From positions 1 through 16,964 of the forward strand of contig JAAHIA010000050.1 of assembly GCA_010671975.1 (NCBI GenBank): a DNA stretch of 16,964 nucleotides. Direction: 5' to 3'. A program made the position numbers and the translations under genes. The notes beneath the pieces were generated by a model. It saw only the letters and a list, made by a program, of their open reading frames with translations. It was not told the DNA's origin and searched no databases. This DNA comes from Leptolyngbya sp. SIO4C1 (lineage in GTDB: Bacteria; Cyanobacteriota; Cyanobacteriia; Phormidesmidales; Phormidesmidaceae). Below are positions 6,013-13,657 of this stretch, piece by piece (the stretch's first letter is position 1; every line of letters begins with the position of its first letter).

Positions 6013-6495
6013 CTACTTCTGCGTCAGTCGGCTCAAGTAGCGCTCAATCAGCAAGATTGCAACGATGTCATCAACCGGGCGCGGCACGCTGCGTAACCCC
6101 TGCGGCAGCAGACGGCTGAGGCCCTTAGGCGGATACATTTGCCAATAGCGATCGCGCGCTTCCAAGCTGCTGTATCGCTCGTCAATCAGGATGATGCTAG
6201 GCACGGCCTCCAGCTGAGCAAGCTTAGCCTTCCAGTCTTGAGCACCGGTCTGATCGCCCATGACAATCAGCGAAATGGGAAAGGTCTGCCGCAGGGTTTG
6301 AATCTGCGCTAAGACTGCCTCAGCTGAAATTACTTCGTGATAGTGCAGCGTTCGATCAAGTCCCATAATCGCCAGGCCGCACTTATGCCGACCGGGGTCA
6401 AATCCAAGAATTGCAGGCTGGCAGAGACGAGGCGAAGTAAGAGTCACAAGGGCGTCAACCGAAGAAGTCTTCTTAATTCTAAAGAGCGACCCCAA
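6013..6495 (-). CDS. YqgF/RuvX-like RNase H-fold protein
   Basis: A 160-residue protein of the YqgF-like nuclease/resolvase fold, related to pre-16S rRNA processing nucleases and Holliday junction resolvases. The expected acidic positions are present: D33 in LGFDPGRHKCGLA, E106 in LIDERYSS, and D142/D143 in PVDDIVAILLIERYL. Cyanobacteria have this type in addition to canonical RuvX, so the exact substrate (rRNA precursor or branched DNA) is unsettled. No ATG is available. The longest frame starts with TTG at 6493-6495, and a GTG at 6445-6447 would still keep the first motif, so about 16 N-terminal residues are uncertain. No good Shine-Dalgarno precedes either. Confidence 0.8.
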   Translation of the reverse strand: MGSLFRIKKTSSVDALVTLTSPRLCQPAILGFDPGRHKCGLAIMGLDRTLHYHEVISAEAVLAQIQTLRQTFPISLIVMGDQTGAQDWKAKLAQLEAVPSIILIDERYSSLEARDRYWQMYPPKGLSRLLPQGLRSVPRPVDDIVAILLIERYLSRLTQK

Positions 6496-6584
6496 GCTGC
6501 GCTAGATAGACTGGATACTTTTACAGTCGATAAAAGCTCGATGAAAGCGTGCAGTTTTTACCATTCTCTGCTAGAAATACGACT

Positions 6585-6598
6585 TACAATGATATTAT
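6585..6598 (+). promoter_or_regulatory. Candidate -10 elements of the smc promoter
   Basis: TACAAT (6585-6590) and TATTAT (6593-6598) are both good -10 matches in the 143-bp gap between the divergent YqgF-like and smc genes. Neither has a convincing -35 at standard distance. Either would put the LexA-type box at or just after the transcription start. Confidence 0.3.
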
Positions 6599-6602
6599 GC
6601 TT

Positions 6603-6616
6603 AGTACATCAGTACG
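6603..6616. promoter_or_regulatory. Putative LexA box upstream of smc
   Basis: The 14-mer AGTACATCAGTACG matches every position of the reported cyanobacterial LexA consensus RGTACNNNDGTWCB. I found no other full match among the GTAC sites in this window. It sits 22 nt upstream of the smc start and just downstream of possible -10 hexamers, a normal place for a repressor site. Binding is inferred. Confidence 0.5.
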
Positions 6617-6630
6617 CACCAAACGGTGCG
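6615..6630. promoter_or_regulatory. Hairpin immediately upstream of the smc start
   Basis: CGCACC and GGTGCG pair perfectly around a 4-nt loop. The hairpin ends 8 nt before the GTG, occupying the ribosome binding region, where no Shine-Dalgarno is visible. It touches the end of the LexA-type box. It could lower translation initiation. Confidence 0.35.
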
Positions 6631-6638
6631 ACTAGCCC

Positions 6639-9600
6639 GTGCATGTAAAAAGGGTTGAACTGTCTCACTTTAAATCCTTCGGTGGCACGACGCAGGTGCC
6701 GTTACTGCCTGGGTTCACAGTCATTTCTGGCCCCAACGGGTCGGGAAAATCCAACATTTTAGACTCGCTGCTGTTTTGTTTAGGGCTATCAAGCTCTAAG
6801 GGAATGCGGGCCGAGCGGCTGCCAGATTTGGTCAACCAAAATCAGAGCAAGCGGCGTTCTACCATTGAGGCCAGCGTCACCGCTACGTTTGACATTAGCG
6901 ACGTGCTGCCGGAGCTGATGCAGTCAGAGACTGACCTAGACGCGGCCCAGCCAGCGGACTCCGCAGAGACCGCAAACGGCTCTGGCCCAGTCAGCCCGAA
7001 CGACCAGCGCGAGCCCACCCAAAACGGCCAGAGCAGCGCTCACCAGGCTCCACAGCCAGATCCTAAAATTGTACCGCTGCCGCGCGAATGGAGCGTGACA
7101 CGACGGCTGCGGGTGACGCCGCAGGGCACCTATACTTCCAACTACTACATCAACGGTGAAGCCTGCACGCTGAGCGAACTGCACGAGCAGCTGCAGCGCT
7201 TTCGCGTCTACCCTGAGGGCTACAACATTGTGCTGCAGGGGGATGTCACCAGCATCATTTCCATGAATCCGCGCGAGCGGCGAGAAATTATCGACGAGCT
7301 AGCCGGCGTGGCTTCGTTTGATCGCAAGATCGATCAGGCTAAGCACAAGCTAGAGGTCGTGCGCGAGCGTGAGGAGCGGTTTCGCATTGTCGAGCAGGAG
7401 CTCACCGACCAGCTAGAGCGGCTCGATCAGGATCGCAAAAAAGCCGAGAAATATCAGCAGCTCAAGGCGACGCTGCAGGCCAAGCTGCAGTGGGAGAGCG
7501 TCTTACAGTGGAGAGCGCAGCAGCGCCAGGTGACGGTTTTAGAAACTCAGCTAGCGCAGGGGCAGCAGGCCGCCGTTCAGCTAACGCAGCAGATGGCGAG
7601 CCTGCAGGATACGATTCAGGCTACGGCCGCTAGCTTAGAAAGCCTAGCCGCTGCGGTAAAGGCCCTGGGCGAAGATGAGCACATTGCGCTGCAGTCTAAG
7701 CTAGCGACTCAGGAAGCAGAGCTGCGGCAGCTAGTTCGCCAGGCGCAGACGCTGAGCGCCTCAACGCAGTCAATTTCGCAGCAGCTGCAGTCAGCACAGG
7801 CTGAAATTCACGAGCAGGGGCAGGCTATCTCTAGCTTGGCGGCCCAAATCCAGACGCTCAGCGAAGATGAGCTACAGCGGCGGCAGCGGGCCTGTGAGCA
7901 GGCTCGCCTGCAGCTCGAAGCCAGTCGAGAAGCCACCAGCACCATTGCCAGCGCCTCTCAGGCTTGGATTGCAACCCAAACCGGGCTGCGCCGCGATATC
8001 GAGACGCTGCTGGCGCAGCTAGAGCCCAAGCGGGCCGAACGCGTTCGCCTGCAGGAGCGAATTGCCCAGCTGCAGAGCCAGATCGACACTCAGCAGAGCG
8101 CGATCGCAGCCCTGCAGACAGAGCTAGCTCAGACGCACCAGCAGCCAGCCGCGCCGCTCGACAGCGCCCAAACGGAGATTCAAACGCTGGCGCAGCGCGT
8201 GGCCGAGGCCGAGCAGACGCTGCGCACCCAGCGCGAAACCCAGACCCGGCTGCTGCAGGAGCAGCGCGAAAAGCAGCGCGAGCTCGACAAGCTAGAAGCG
8301 CAGGAGCAGGCGCTGCAGGAGACGCAGGGCACGCAGACGGCCGAGGTGCTAACGCGCAGCGGGCTGGCTGGCATCTGCGGTCTAGTAGCACAGCTAGGGC
8401 GAGTTGAGCCCAAGTATCAGACCGCGCTAGAGATTGCTGCAGGGGCGCGGCTGGGCTACCTCGTGGTCGAAGATGACGGCGTGGCAGCACGCGGCATCGA
8501 TATTCTCAAGCGCAAGCGGGCCGGACGCGCAACGTTCTTGCCCCTAAACTCAATTCGCGTGCCGCATTTTAAAGAGATTGGCAAGTGGGACCGGCCTGAG
8601 GGCTTTATTGACTATGCCGTCAATTTGATTGACTGCGATGCGCTCTACGCAGACGCGTTTGCTTTTGTCTTTGGCAGCACCGTCGTCTTTGAAAACCTGA
8701 GCGCAGCCCGGCGGCACCTCGGCAGGTTTCGCATGGTGACGCTAGAGGGTGAAATTTTAGAAAGCAGCGGCGCTATGACCGGCGGTAGCCTACGGCGACA
8801 GGGACGGCTGCACTTTGGCACGGTTGAGCCAGCTGAGTCAGCCGAAGCGCAGGCGCTGCGGCAGCGATTGCGTGAACTTGACCAGATTTTAGCTAGCTGC
8901 GATCGCGCCATCACTCAGGCCCAAACGGCTTTGGAAGCTGAGTCTCAGGCCCTGATTGAGGCGCGGCAGGCCTACCGCGAGCAGCAGCTCAAAGCCGAGC
9001 AGTCTGAAAGCCAGCAGCAGCAGCTACAGCAGCGGCAGCAGCAGGCCCAGCAGCAGCTAGCGCGATCGCAGGCCGAGCAGACTGCAGCCACTCAGCGGCT
9101 ACAGGAAATCGATCAGACTCTGTCGCTGCAGGAAGCGCAGCTGCAGCAGCTGCGTCAGCAGCTAGCCGAGCACGAAGCCTCGCAAACCCACAGCGAATGG
9201 CAGCAGGCTCAGGCTCAGGTACGCGCGTTTGAAACTCAGCTGCAGGACTGCCAGCAGGCGCTACAGGCGGCGCAGCAGCAGCTCAAAGCGTTAGAAGCCC
9301 AGCAGCAGCGCAGCCAGGAAAAGCGGCAGGCGGCCCAGGCCCAGGTTGAGCAGCTACGCCAGCAGCAGCAGACGCAGATCAACCAGCAGTCTGAGCTCAA
9401 CGCTCAGCAGGCTGCGCTAAAAGCTCAAATCGTTCAGACTCAGGCAGCCATAGCCGAGCTAGACCAGCGCCTAGCCGCTCAAAAGACCGAGCGCGATCGC
9501 ACCGAGCATCAGCTCAGAGACCAGCGCCATCAGTATCAGCAGCTCGAATGGCAGCAGCAAAAGCTGCAGGAAACGCAGCGCGAGCGGCAGCAGCAGCTGA

Positions 9601-10337
9601 CTGAGCTGCAGGGGCTGATCGAAGCCAAGCGCTCAGAGCTGCCCGAGCCGCTACCAGAGATTCCCGAAGATCTGACTTTAGAGAAACTGCAGCAGCAGCT
9701 GCGATCGCTGCAAAAGCGGTTAGAAGCGATGGAGCCAGTGAATATGCTGGCGCTCGAAGAATATAACCGCACGCAGGAGCGCCTGCAGGAGCTCACCGAT
9801 AAACTAACCACGCTGCAGGACGAGCGCACCGAGCTGCTGCTGCGGATTGAAAACTTCACCACGCTGCGCAAGCGCGCCTTTCAAGAAGCCTTTACAGCCG
9901 TCAACGAGAACTTTCAAACTATCTTTGCTGAACTTTCAGACGGCGACGGCTACCTGCAGCTTGACGACCCGCAAGACCCGTTCAACGGCGGCCTAAATCT
10001 GGTAGCTCACCCCAAAGGAAAGCCCGTACGACGGCTAGCGTCTATGTCAGGTGGAGAAAAATCTTTGACGGCGCTCAGCTTTATCTTTGCCCTGCAGCGC
10101 TATCGCCCTTCGCCCTTCTATGCCTTTGACGAAGTAGACATGTTCCTTGACGGGGCAAACGTAGAGCGATTAGCTAGAATGATCAGGCACCAGGCGCAGC
10201 AGGCCCAGTTTATTGTGGTCAGCCTGCGGCGACCGATGATTGAGTCCGCAGAACGCACGATTGGAGTGACTCAGGCGCGCGGAGCCTATACCCAGGTCTT
10301 AGGCATTAACTTGCAGCGCCAGAGCGCTTCTGTTTAA
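6639..10337 (+). CDS. smc: Chromosome segregation ATPase SMC
   Basis: A 1232-residue condensin subunit that with ScpA and ScpB compacts and segregates the chromosome. N-terminal head: Walker A GPNGSGKSN at 31-39 and Q-loop Q200. Long coiled coil, then hinge at about 572-715 (GICGLVAQLGRVEPKYQ ... GAMTGGSLRR), return coiled coil, and C-terminal head with signature SMSGGEKSL (from 1135) and Walker B FYAFDEVDMFLD (about 1160-1171). Full length and apparently functional. Two oddities are a 50-residue Gln/Pro/Ala-rich insertion at about 95-147 inside the N-terminal head, and a very Gln-rich return coil (about 790-1050). The start is GTG, giving the usual HVKRVELSHFKSFGG beginning. scpA and scpB are not in the window. 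A LexA-type box lies upstream. Confidence 0.97.
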   Translation: MHVKRVELSHFKSFGGTTQVPLLPGFTVISGPNGSGKSNILDSLLFCLGLSSSKGMRAERLPDLVNQNQSKRRSTIEASVTATFDISDVLPELMQSETDLDAAQPADSAETANGSGPVSPNDQREPTQNGQSSAHQAPQPDPKIVPLPREWSVTRRLRVTPQGTYTSNYYINGEACTLSELHEQLQRFRVYPEGYNIVLQGDVTSIISMNPRERREIIDELAGVASFDRKIDQAKHKLEVVREREERFRIVEQELTDQLERLDQDRKKAEKYQQLKATLQAKLQWESVLQWRAQQRQVTVLETQLAQGQQAAVQLTQQMASLQDTIQATAASLESLAAAVKALGEDEHIALQSKLATQEAELRQLVRQAQTLSASTQSISQQLQSAQAEIHEQGQAISSLAAQIQTLSEDELQRRQRACEQARLQLEASREATSTIASASQAWIATQTGLRRDIETLLAQLEPKRAERVRLQERIAQLQSQIDTQQSAIAALQTELAQTHQQPAAPLDSAQTEIQTLAQRVAEAEQTLRTQRETQTRLLQEQREKQRELDKLEAQEQALQETQGTQTAEVLTRSGLAGICGLVAQLGRVEPKYQTALEIAAGARLGYLVVEDDGVAARGIDILKRKRAGRATFLPLNSIRVPHFKEIGKWDRPEGFIDYAVNLIDCDALYADAFAFVFGSTVVFENLSAARRHLGRFRMVTLEGEILESSGAMTGGSLRRQGRLHFGTVEPAESAEAQALRQRLRELDQILASCDRAITQAQTALEAESQALIEARQAYREQQLKAEQSESQQQQLQQRQQQAQQQLARSQAEQTAATQRLQEIDQTLSLQEAQLQQLRQQLAEHEASQTHSEWQQAQAQVRAFETQLQDCQQALQAAQQQLKALEAQQQRSQEKRQAAQAQVEQLRQQQQTQINQQSELNAQQAALKAQIVQTQAAIAELDQRLAAQKTERDRTEHQLRDQRHQYQQLEWQQQKLQETQRERQQQLTELQGLIEAKRSELPEPLPEIPEDLTLEKLQQQLRSLQKRLEAMEPVNMLALEEYNRTQERLQELTDKLTTLQDERTELLLRIENFTTLRKRAFQEAFTAVNENFQTIFAELSDGDGYLQLDDPQDPFNGGLNLVAHPKGKPVRRLASMSGGEKSLTALSFIFALQRYRPSPFYAFDEVDMFLDGANVERLARMIRHQAQQAQFIVVSLRRPMIESAERTIGVTQARGAYTQVLGINLQRQSASV

Positions 10338-10338
10338 T

Positions 10339-10354
10339 TGGCCGGTAAAGGCCA
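10339..10354 (+). terminator. Weak hairpin after smc
   Basis: TGGCC and GGCCA form a 5-bp stem with a 6-nt loop right after the stop codon, followed by only TTT. At best it is a partial terminator. A palindrome TTCGGCCGAA follows at 10374-10383. Confidence 0.25.
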
Positions 10355-10480
10355 TTTGCTTGAGCTAGAAAGGTTCGGCCGAAGTTCGGTCAATACCCTG
10401 CGGGTTTACAGTTCCTTGTAATAAGATGAACAGTTAAAGTCAGGTGTATAGTCCTTTCGCTGAGCAAACCGACCCTAGAC

Positions 10481-11314
10481 ATGACCTTTGAACTCGAACA
10501 AAGCCGATTTCGCTCCGATATTATCGGGACTCAGGTAATCACTCGCACGACAGGAAGACGCCTGGGCATTGTCAGCCAAATCTGGGTCGATGTGGATCGC
10601 GGCGAAGTCGTAGCGCTCGGGCTGCGCGAAAATATTATGTCGAAGGTACTCTCTAACACCGAGCAGGTGATGCTATTGAGCAGCATTCGCCAAATTGGCG
10701 ACGTCATCTTGGTAGATGACGACACCGCCATTGAGGATGACGTCAGCGTCGCCTCCTTTAGCACCATGATCAACAGCGAAGTGATCACCGAGTCGGGCGA
10801 AATTTTAGGGCGCGTGCGCGGCTTCAAGTTTGACGTGGTCAGCGGCAAGCTAGACTCGATTGTGATTGCCTCTTTCGGTTTGCCTCAGATTCCCGATCAG
10901 GTGCTTAGCACCTATGAGCTGCCCGTCACTGAAATTGTCAGCAGCGGCCCAGATCGCATCATCGTTTTTGAGGGCTGCGAAGAAAAGCTAACGCAAATTA
11001 CCGTAGGGCTGCTAGAGCGCCTAGGCATCGGCAGCGCACCTTGGGAGCGCGAGAATGATAGCGGCTATGTAATGCCAATGTCGGCCTCTAATCAGCTACC
11101 CTCTGGCGTACCGGCTCCCCCACCCCGCGAGGCCGCCCGTGAGGAGCGCTGGCGTGAGGAAACCCCGCCGCAGCGGGTTGAGCAGCCAGCCGAGGCAGAG
11201 ATGACCCGCGACATGTGGGAAGACGAAGAACCTTACCAAGCGCAGCCACTCAATATTCCTCAGAAGAAAAAGGTTTTGGAATATGAGTATGAAGAAGAAG
11301 ACGCAGACTACTAA
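10481..11314 (+). CDS. Double PRC-barrel protein with acidic disordered tail
   Basis: A 277-residue cytosolic protein. Two PRC-barrel-like segments are visible: about 12-85 (IIGTQVITRTTGRRLGIVSQIWVD) and about 95-175 (INSEVITESGEILGRVRGFKFD). The last 90 residues are low-complexity, Pro/Glu/Arg-rich, and end in a strongly acidic run (EYEYEEEDADY). PRC barrels are small beta modules found in RimM, photosynthetic reaction centre H subunits and archaeal division proteins, so the fold does not fix a function. The gene lies 143 nt after smc and only 12 nt before the ATG preferred for the glycosyltransferase, so those two are probably co-transcribed. A tail of this type often binds a partner, which is inference. 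Confidence 0.85.
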   Translation: MTFELEQSRFRSDIIGTQVITRTTGRRLGIVSQIWVDVDRGEVVALGLRENIMSKVLSNTEQVMLLSSIRQIGDVILVDDDTAIEDDVSVASFSTMINSEVITESGEILGRVRGFKFDVVSGKLDSIVIASFGLPQIPDQVLSTYELPVTEIVSSGPDRIIVFEGCEEKLTQITVGLLERLGIGSAPWERENDSGYVMPMSASNQLPSGVPAPPPREAAREERWREETPPQRVEQPAEAEMTRDMWEDEEPYQAQPLNIPQKKKVLEYEYEEEDADY

Positions 11315-11326
11315 CCCTGCGTGGCT

Positions 11327-12067
11327 ATGATGCTAGCCGACTCGCTGCAAAAAAGATTTGTCATGGGGCTGCCTGTGCATCACAGTAGCAACTACTGCCG
11401 CTGGCTGCTCAATCGGCTGCATCAGCGTCAGGGCGCTCACGTGGTCACGCTGAATGCTGAGATGTGTGTTCAAGCTGAGCAGGATGCTGATCTTAGCCAA
11501 ATTATTCGGCAGGCTGAGTTAGTCATTCCAGACGGCGCCGGCATCGAACTCTATTTTCGCTGGTTTGAAAGACAGCAGATCAAGCGCTGCCCAGGCATTG
11601 AGCTAGCCGCCGATTTGCTCTCGCAGCTGTCAAGCACTGATAAGGTTGTCTTCTACGGTGGGGCTCCAGGCGTGACCGAAACAGCCGCCCGCAACTGGCA
11701 GCTTAAAGCGCCGCCGCTCAAAGTTGCGATCGCTCAGCACGGCTTTCTCTCGGAAGTTGAGCAGCAGACCTTTCAAACCGCGCTGCAGCAGCTACAGCCA
11801 CAGGTGATTTTTGTGGGATTAGGCGTCCCCCGTCAGGAATTTTGGATTGCCGCGCACCGCCACCTCTGCCCAGAGGCCGTTTGGATTGGCGTCGGCGGCA
11901 GCTTCGATATCTGGGCTGGACTGAAGACGCGAGCCCCGCGCTGGTTTTGCGACAATCATTTAGAGTGGCTCTACCGGCTCTACAAAGAACCCTGGCGCTG
12001 GCGACGGATGCTGGCACTGCCTAAGTTTGCTTGGCGAGCGGCAATGCATCGCTGGCAAAAAGGTTAG
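11327..12067 (+). CDS. WecG/TagA/CpsF family glycosyltransferase (GT26)
   Basis: A 246-residue enzyme of family GT26, which transfers N-acetylmannosamine or a similar sugar onto a lipid-linked sugar for cell-surface polymers. Motifs: TLNAEM near the N-terminus, IPDGAGIELYFR with the likely catalytic base Asp, KRCPGIEL, VVFYGGAPGVTE, VIFVGLGVPRQEFWI and WIGVGGSFDIWAGL. The C-terminal stretch (LEWLYRLYKEPWRWRRML) is basic and aromatic and probably contacts the membrane. An upstream GTG at 11321 is also in frame, and another ATG is at 11330; no clear Shine-Dalgarno decides. The gene follows the PRC-barrel gene closely, suggesting one transcript. The exact sugar and polymer are unknown. Confidence 0.9.
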   Translation: MMLADSLQKRFVMGLPVHHSSNYCRWLLNRLHQRQGAHVVTLNAEMCVQAEQDADLSQIIRQAELVIPDGAGIELYFRWFERQQIKRCPGIELAADLLSQLSSTDKVVFYGGAPGVTETAARNWQLKAPPLKVAIAQHGFLSEVEQQTFQTALQQLQPQVIFVGLGVPRQEFWIAAHRHLCPEAVWIGVGGSFDIWAGLKTRAPRWFCDNHLEWLYRLYKEPWRWRRMLALPKFAWRAAMHRWQKG

Positions 12068-12125
12068 ATTTAGACAGCATAAAAACTAACGGCAATTTTT
12101 TTATAAAAAATCGTCTAACTTCGGG

Positions 12126-12131
12126 TAGAAT
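12126..12131 (+). promoter_or_regulatory. Candidate -10 box of ftsE
   Basis: TAGAAT lies 29 nt upstream of the ftsE ATG, downstream of an AT-rich tract (12095-12110) with T7 and A6 runs. No good -35 is at 17 nt, so the prediction is weak. The 93-bp gap after the glycosyltransferase shows no strong terminator. Confidence 0.25.
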
Positions 12132-12160
12132 GTCGACTCAAACCTGTCTCTAGCAACGCT

Positions 12161-12949
12161 ATGACTTCAGTCGCTACTCCCCCGCGCGATCGCGCTTTAC
12201 CCAAAGACGTTCAGGCACGCTTGCAGAGCCGGTTTGCAGCCGCTGCCGCCCAGCCCGCTCAAACCTCTGAGTCAGCTAGCGCCTCAGCGATGGTGCAGCT
12301 CAGCAGCGTTTCCAAAGACTATCGCAACGGCGCTCAGGCGTTAAAAAACGTCAACCTGCAAATTAATCGCGGTGACTTCCTGTTTGTTACAGGGCCGTCA
12401 GGGGCTGGCAAATCCACCTTGCTAAAGCTGCTCTACGGGCAGGAGCGACCCACAGCCGGTGAAATCGTTGTCAACAATCAGCCGCTATCGAAGCTGCGCG
12501 GCAATAAGCTGGCGCTGCTGCGCCGTCGAATTGGCGTGGTGTTTCAAGACTATAAGCTGATTCCGCGCCGGACCGTCTCTGAGAACGTCGCCTTTGTCCT
12601 CTGGGCGCAGGGCTACACCCGCAAAGAAATTCATCGCCGCCTGATGCCAACGCTCAAAATGGTCGGACTGCAGAGCAAAGCCGACTGCTTTCCTGAGCAG
12701 CTGTCCGGGGGCGAACAGCAGCGAGTTAGCATTGCCCGCGCCGTGGTCGGAACGCCGCCCCTGCTGCTAGCAGATGAGCCCACCGGCAACCTAGATGCCG
12801 ATAACTCCTGGCAGGTGATCAAAATTCTGCAGAAGCTAAACTCAATTGGCATCACCGTCGTTATCACGACGCATGACGAGCACATTGTACGCGCCACTGA
12901 GCATCCGGTAGTTCAGATTCGCAACAGCAGCCTGCGCTATGTTCGCTAG
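12161..12949 (+). CDS. ftsE: Cell-division ABC-type ATPase FtsE, with N-terminal extension
   Basis: A 262-residue ATPase of the FtsE type, which with the membrane protein FtsX controls peptidoglycan hydrolases at the septum. Walker A GPSGAGKST at 78-86, the FtsE-like Q-loop region (RRRIGVVFQDYKLIPRRTVSENVAFVL), signature LSGGEQ at 181-186, Walker B LLLADEP at 201-207 and switch His238. The first 43 residues (Ala/Ser/Gln-rich) precede the conserved domain. Starting at the internal ATG 12290 would give 219 residues, close to the usual FtsE size. Similar extensions occur in other cyanobacterial FtsE proteins, so the long form is kept. ftsX is not adjacent: the next gene is on the other strand. 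Confidence 0.92.
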   Translation: MTSVATPPRDRALPKDVQARLQSRFAAAAAQPAQTSESASASAMVQLSSVSKDYRNGAQALKNVNLQINRGDFLFVTGPSGAGKSTLLKLLYGQERPTAGEIVVNNQPLSKLRGNKLALLRRRIGVVFQDYKLIPRRTVSENVAFVLWAQGYTRKEIHRRLMPTLKMVGLQSKADCFPEQLSGGEQQRVSIARAVVGTPPLLLADEPTGNLDADNSWQVIKILQKLNSIGITVVITTHDEHIVRATEHPVVQIRNSSLRYVR

Positions 12950-12958
12950 CGATCGCGC

Positions 12959-13492
12959 TTAGCCAATCAGCAGCCGAATGGTCTCTTCGCACCAGGACAG
13001 CTTTGCCATTTCATAGTGAATACCGGCTCGAATCGTGGCGTACTTGAGCTTTTCAGCATCAGAAAGCGCAACCGGGTTAAGGCTATACCGCTGCGCTCTG
13101 GTCTGATACGCTTCGAGGCTGATACGATGCTGGCGATAGCGCTGCTTCAAGGCAGTGACGATGGCGTCTTTGGGAACGAGACTGCCAGAGAAAAGCTTGA
13201 TCAACAGCTCGTCCCGAAGCGGATGGGCTGGGGACGGTTCTAGCACCCAAGCCTGCAGCGCCGCCTGGCCGGCTGCCGTAATAGAATACAGCTTCTTGTT
13301 GGGGCGACCCTCCTGCGGAATCGGCTCTGAGCGAACATAGTGCTGAGCAGCCAGCTTGGTTAGCTCGCGATAAATTTGCTGATGGCTGGCTGACCAGATA
13401 AACCCAACGGTGCTGTCAAAGCACTTAGCCAAGTCATAGCCGCTGTAGGGACGCTGAGTCAGGACGGCTAAAATTGCGTAGGGCAGCGCCAT
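12959..13492 (-). CDS. PadR-family transcriptional regulator
   Basis: A protein of about 177 residues with an N-terminal winged helix (MALPYAILAVLTQRPYSGYD, SASHQQIYRELTKLA, GRPNKKLYSITAAGQAAL) and a C-terminal helical dimerisation region of the Vir_act_alpha type. PadR proteins are usually ligand-responsive repressors of a neighbouring gene. The open frame extends 28 codons upstream to a TTG at 13576, but that part includes a GCGAAGCGCAGCGAA-type repeat and lacks family similarity, so the ATG at 13490-13492 is chosen. It is divergent from acs and convergent with ftsE (9 nt between stops). Acs is the obvious candidate target, by position only. Confidence 0.87.
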   Translation of the reverse strand: MALPYAILAVLTQRPYSGYDLAKCFDSTVGFIWSASHQQIYRELTKLAAQHYVRSEPIPQEGRPNKKLYSITAAGQAALQAWVLEPSPAHPLRDELLIKLFSGSLVPKDAIVTALKQRYRQHRISLEAYQTRAQRYSLNPVALSDAEKLKYATIRAGIHYEMAKLSWCEETIRLLIG

Positions 13493-13509
13493 TTTGCAAA
13501 GCAGATAGG

Positions 13510-13526
13510 GCTTTTCTATGATAAGC
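13510..13526. promoter_or_regulatory. Imperfect dyad in the padR-acs intergenic region
   Basis: GCTTTTC and GATAAGC flank a 3-nt centre with one mismatch, 17 nt upstream of the padR ATG. This position suits autoregulation by the PadR protein. The site is not the known ATGT-N8-ACAT type, so assignment is open. Confidence 0.3.
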
Positions 13527-13528
13527 AA

Positions 13529-13544
13529 TTCGCTGCGCTTCGCT
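13529..13544. repeat. Short cyanobacterial-type repeat TTCGCTGCGCTTCGCT
   Basis: A 16-bp GC-rich sequence with internal repetition, of a kind seen dispersed in many cyanobacterial genomes (from recall). It lies in the padR-acs promoter region. Only one copy is evident here. Confidence 0.35.
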
Positions 13545-13657
13545 ACAAACCGGGCTATGGCGGCTTCAGCTAACAAACCTTAAAGAAACTGCGCCTGGGC
13601 GCTTTGCCCTGCCGCAAACGCAGTATGGTTTTGAAATATAGCCAACGTTTATTGCAT

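Noticed and set aside
7858..8490. 210-residue antisense frame within smc, and 7964-8407 in another sense frame
   Set aside because: Ala/Arg/Ser-rich text produced by the CAG/GCG skew of the smc coiled-coil region; no motif.
13493..13576. N-terminal 28-codon extension of the PadR gene from a TTG
   Set aside because: It includes a dispersed-repeat sequence and precedes the conserved MALPYAIL start of the family.
13604..13657. N-terminal extension of acs from TTG or ATG 13625
   Set aside because: Family proteins begin at MSQPTIESILQEKRLF, and the extra residues look non-conserved.
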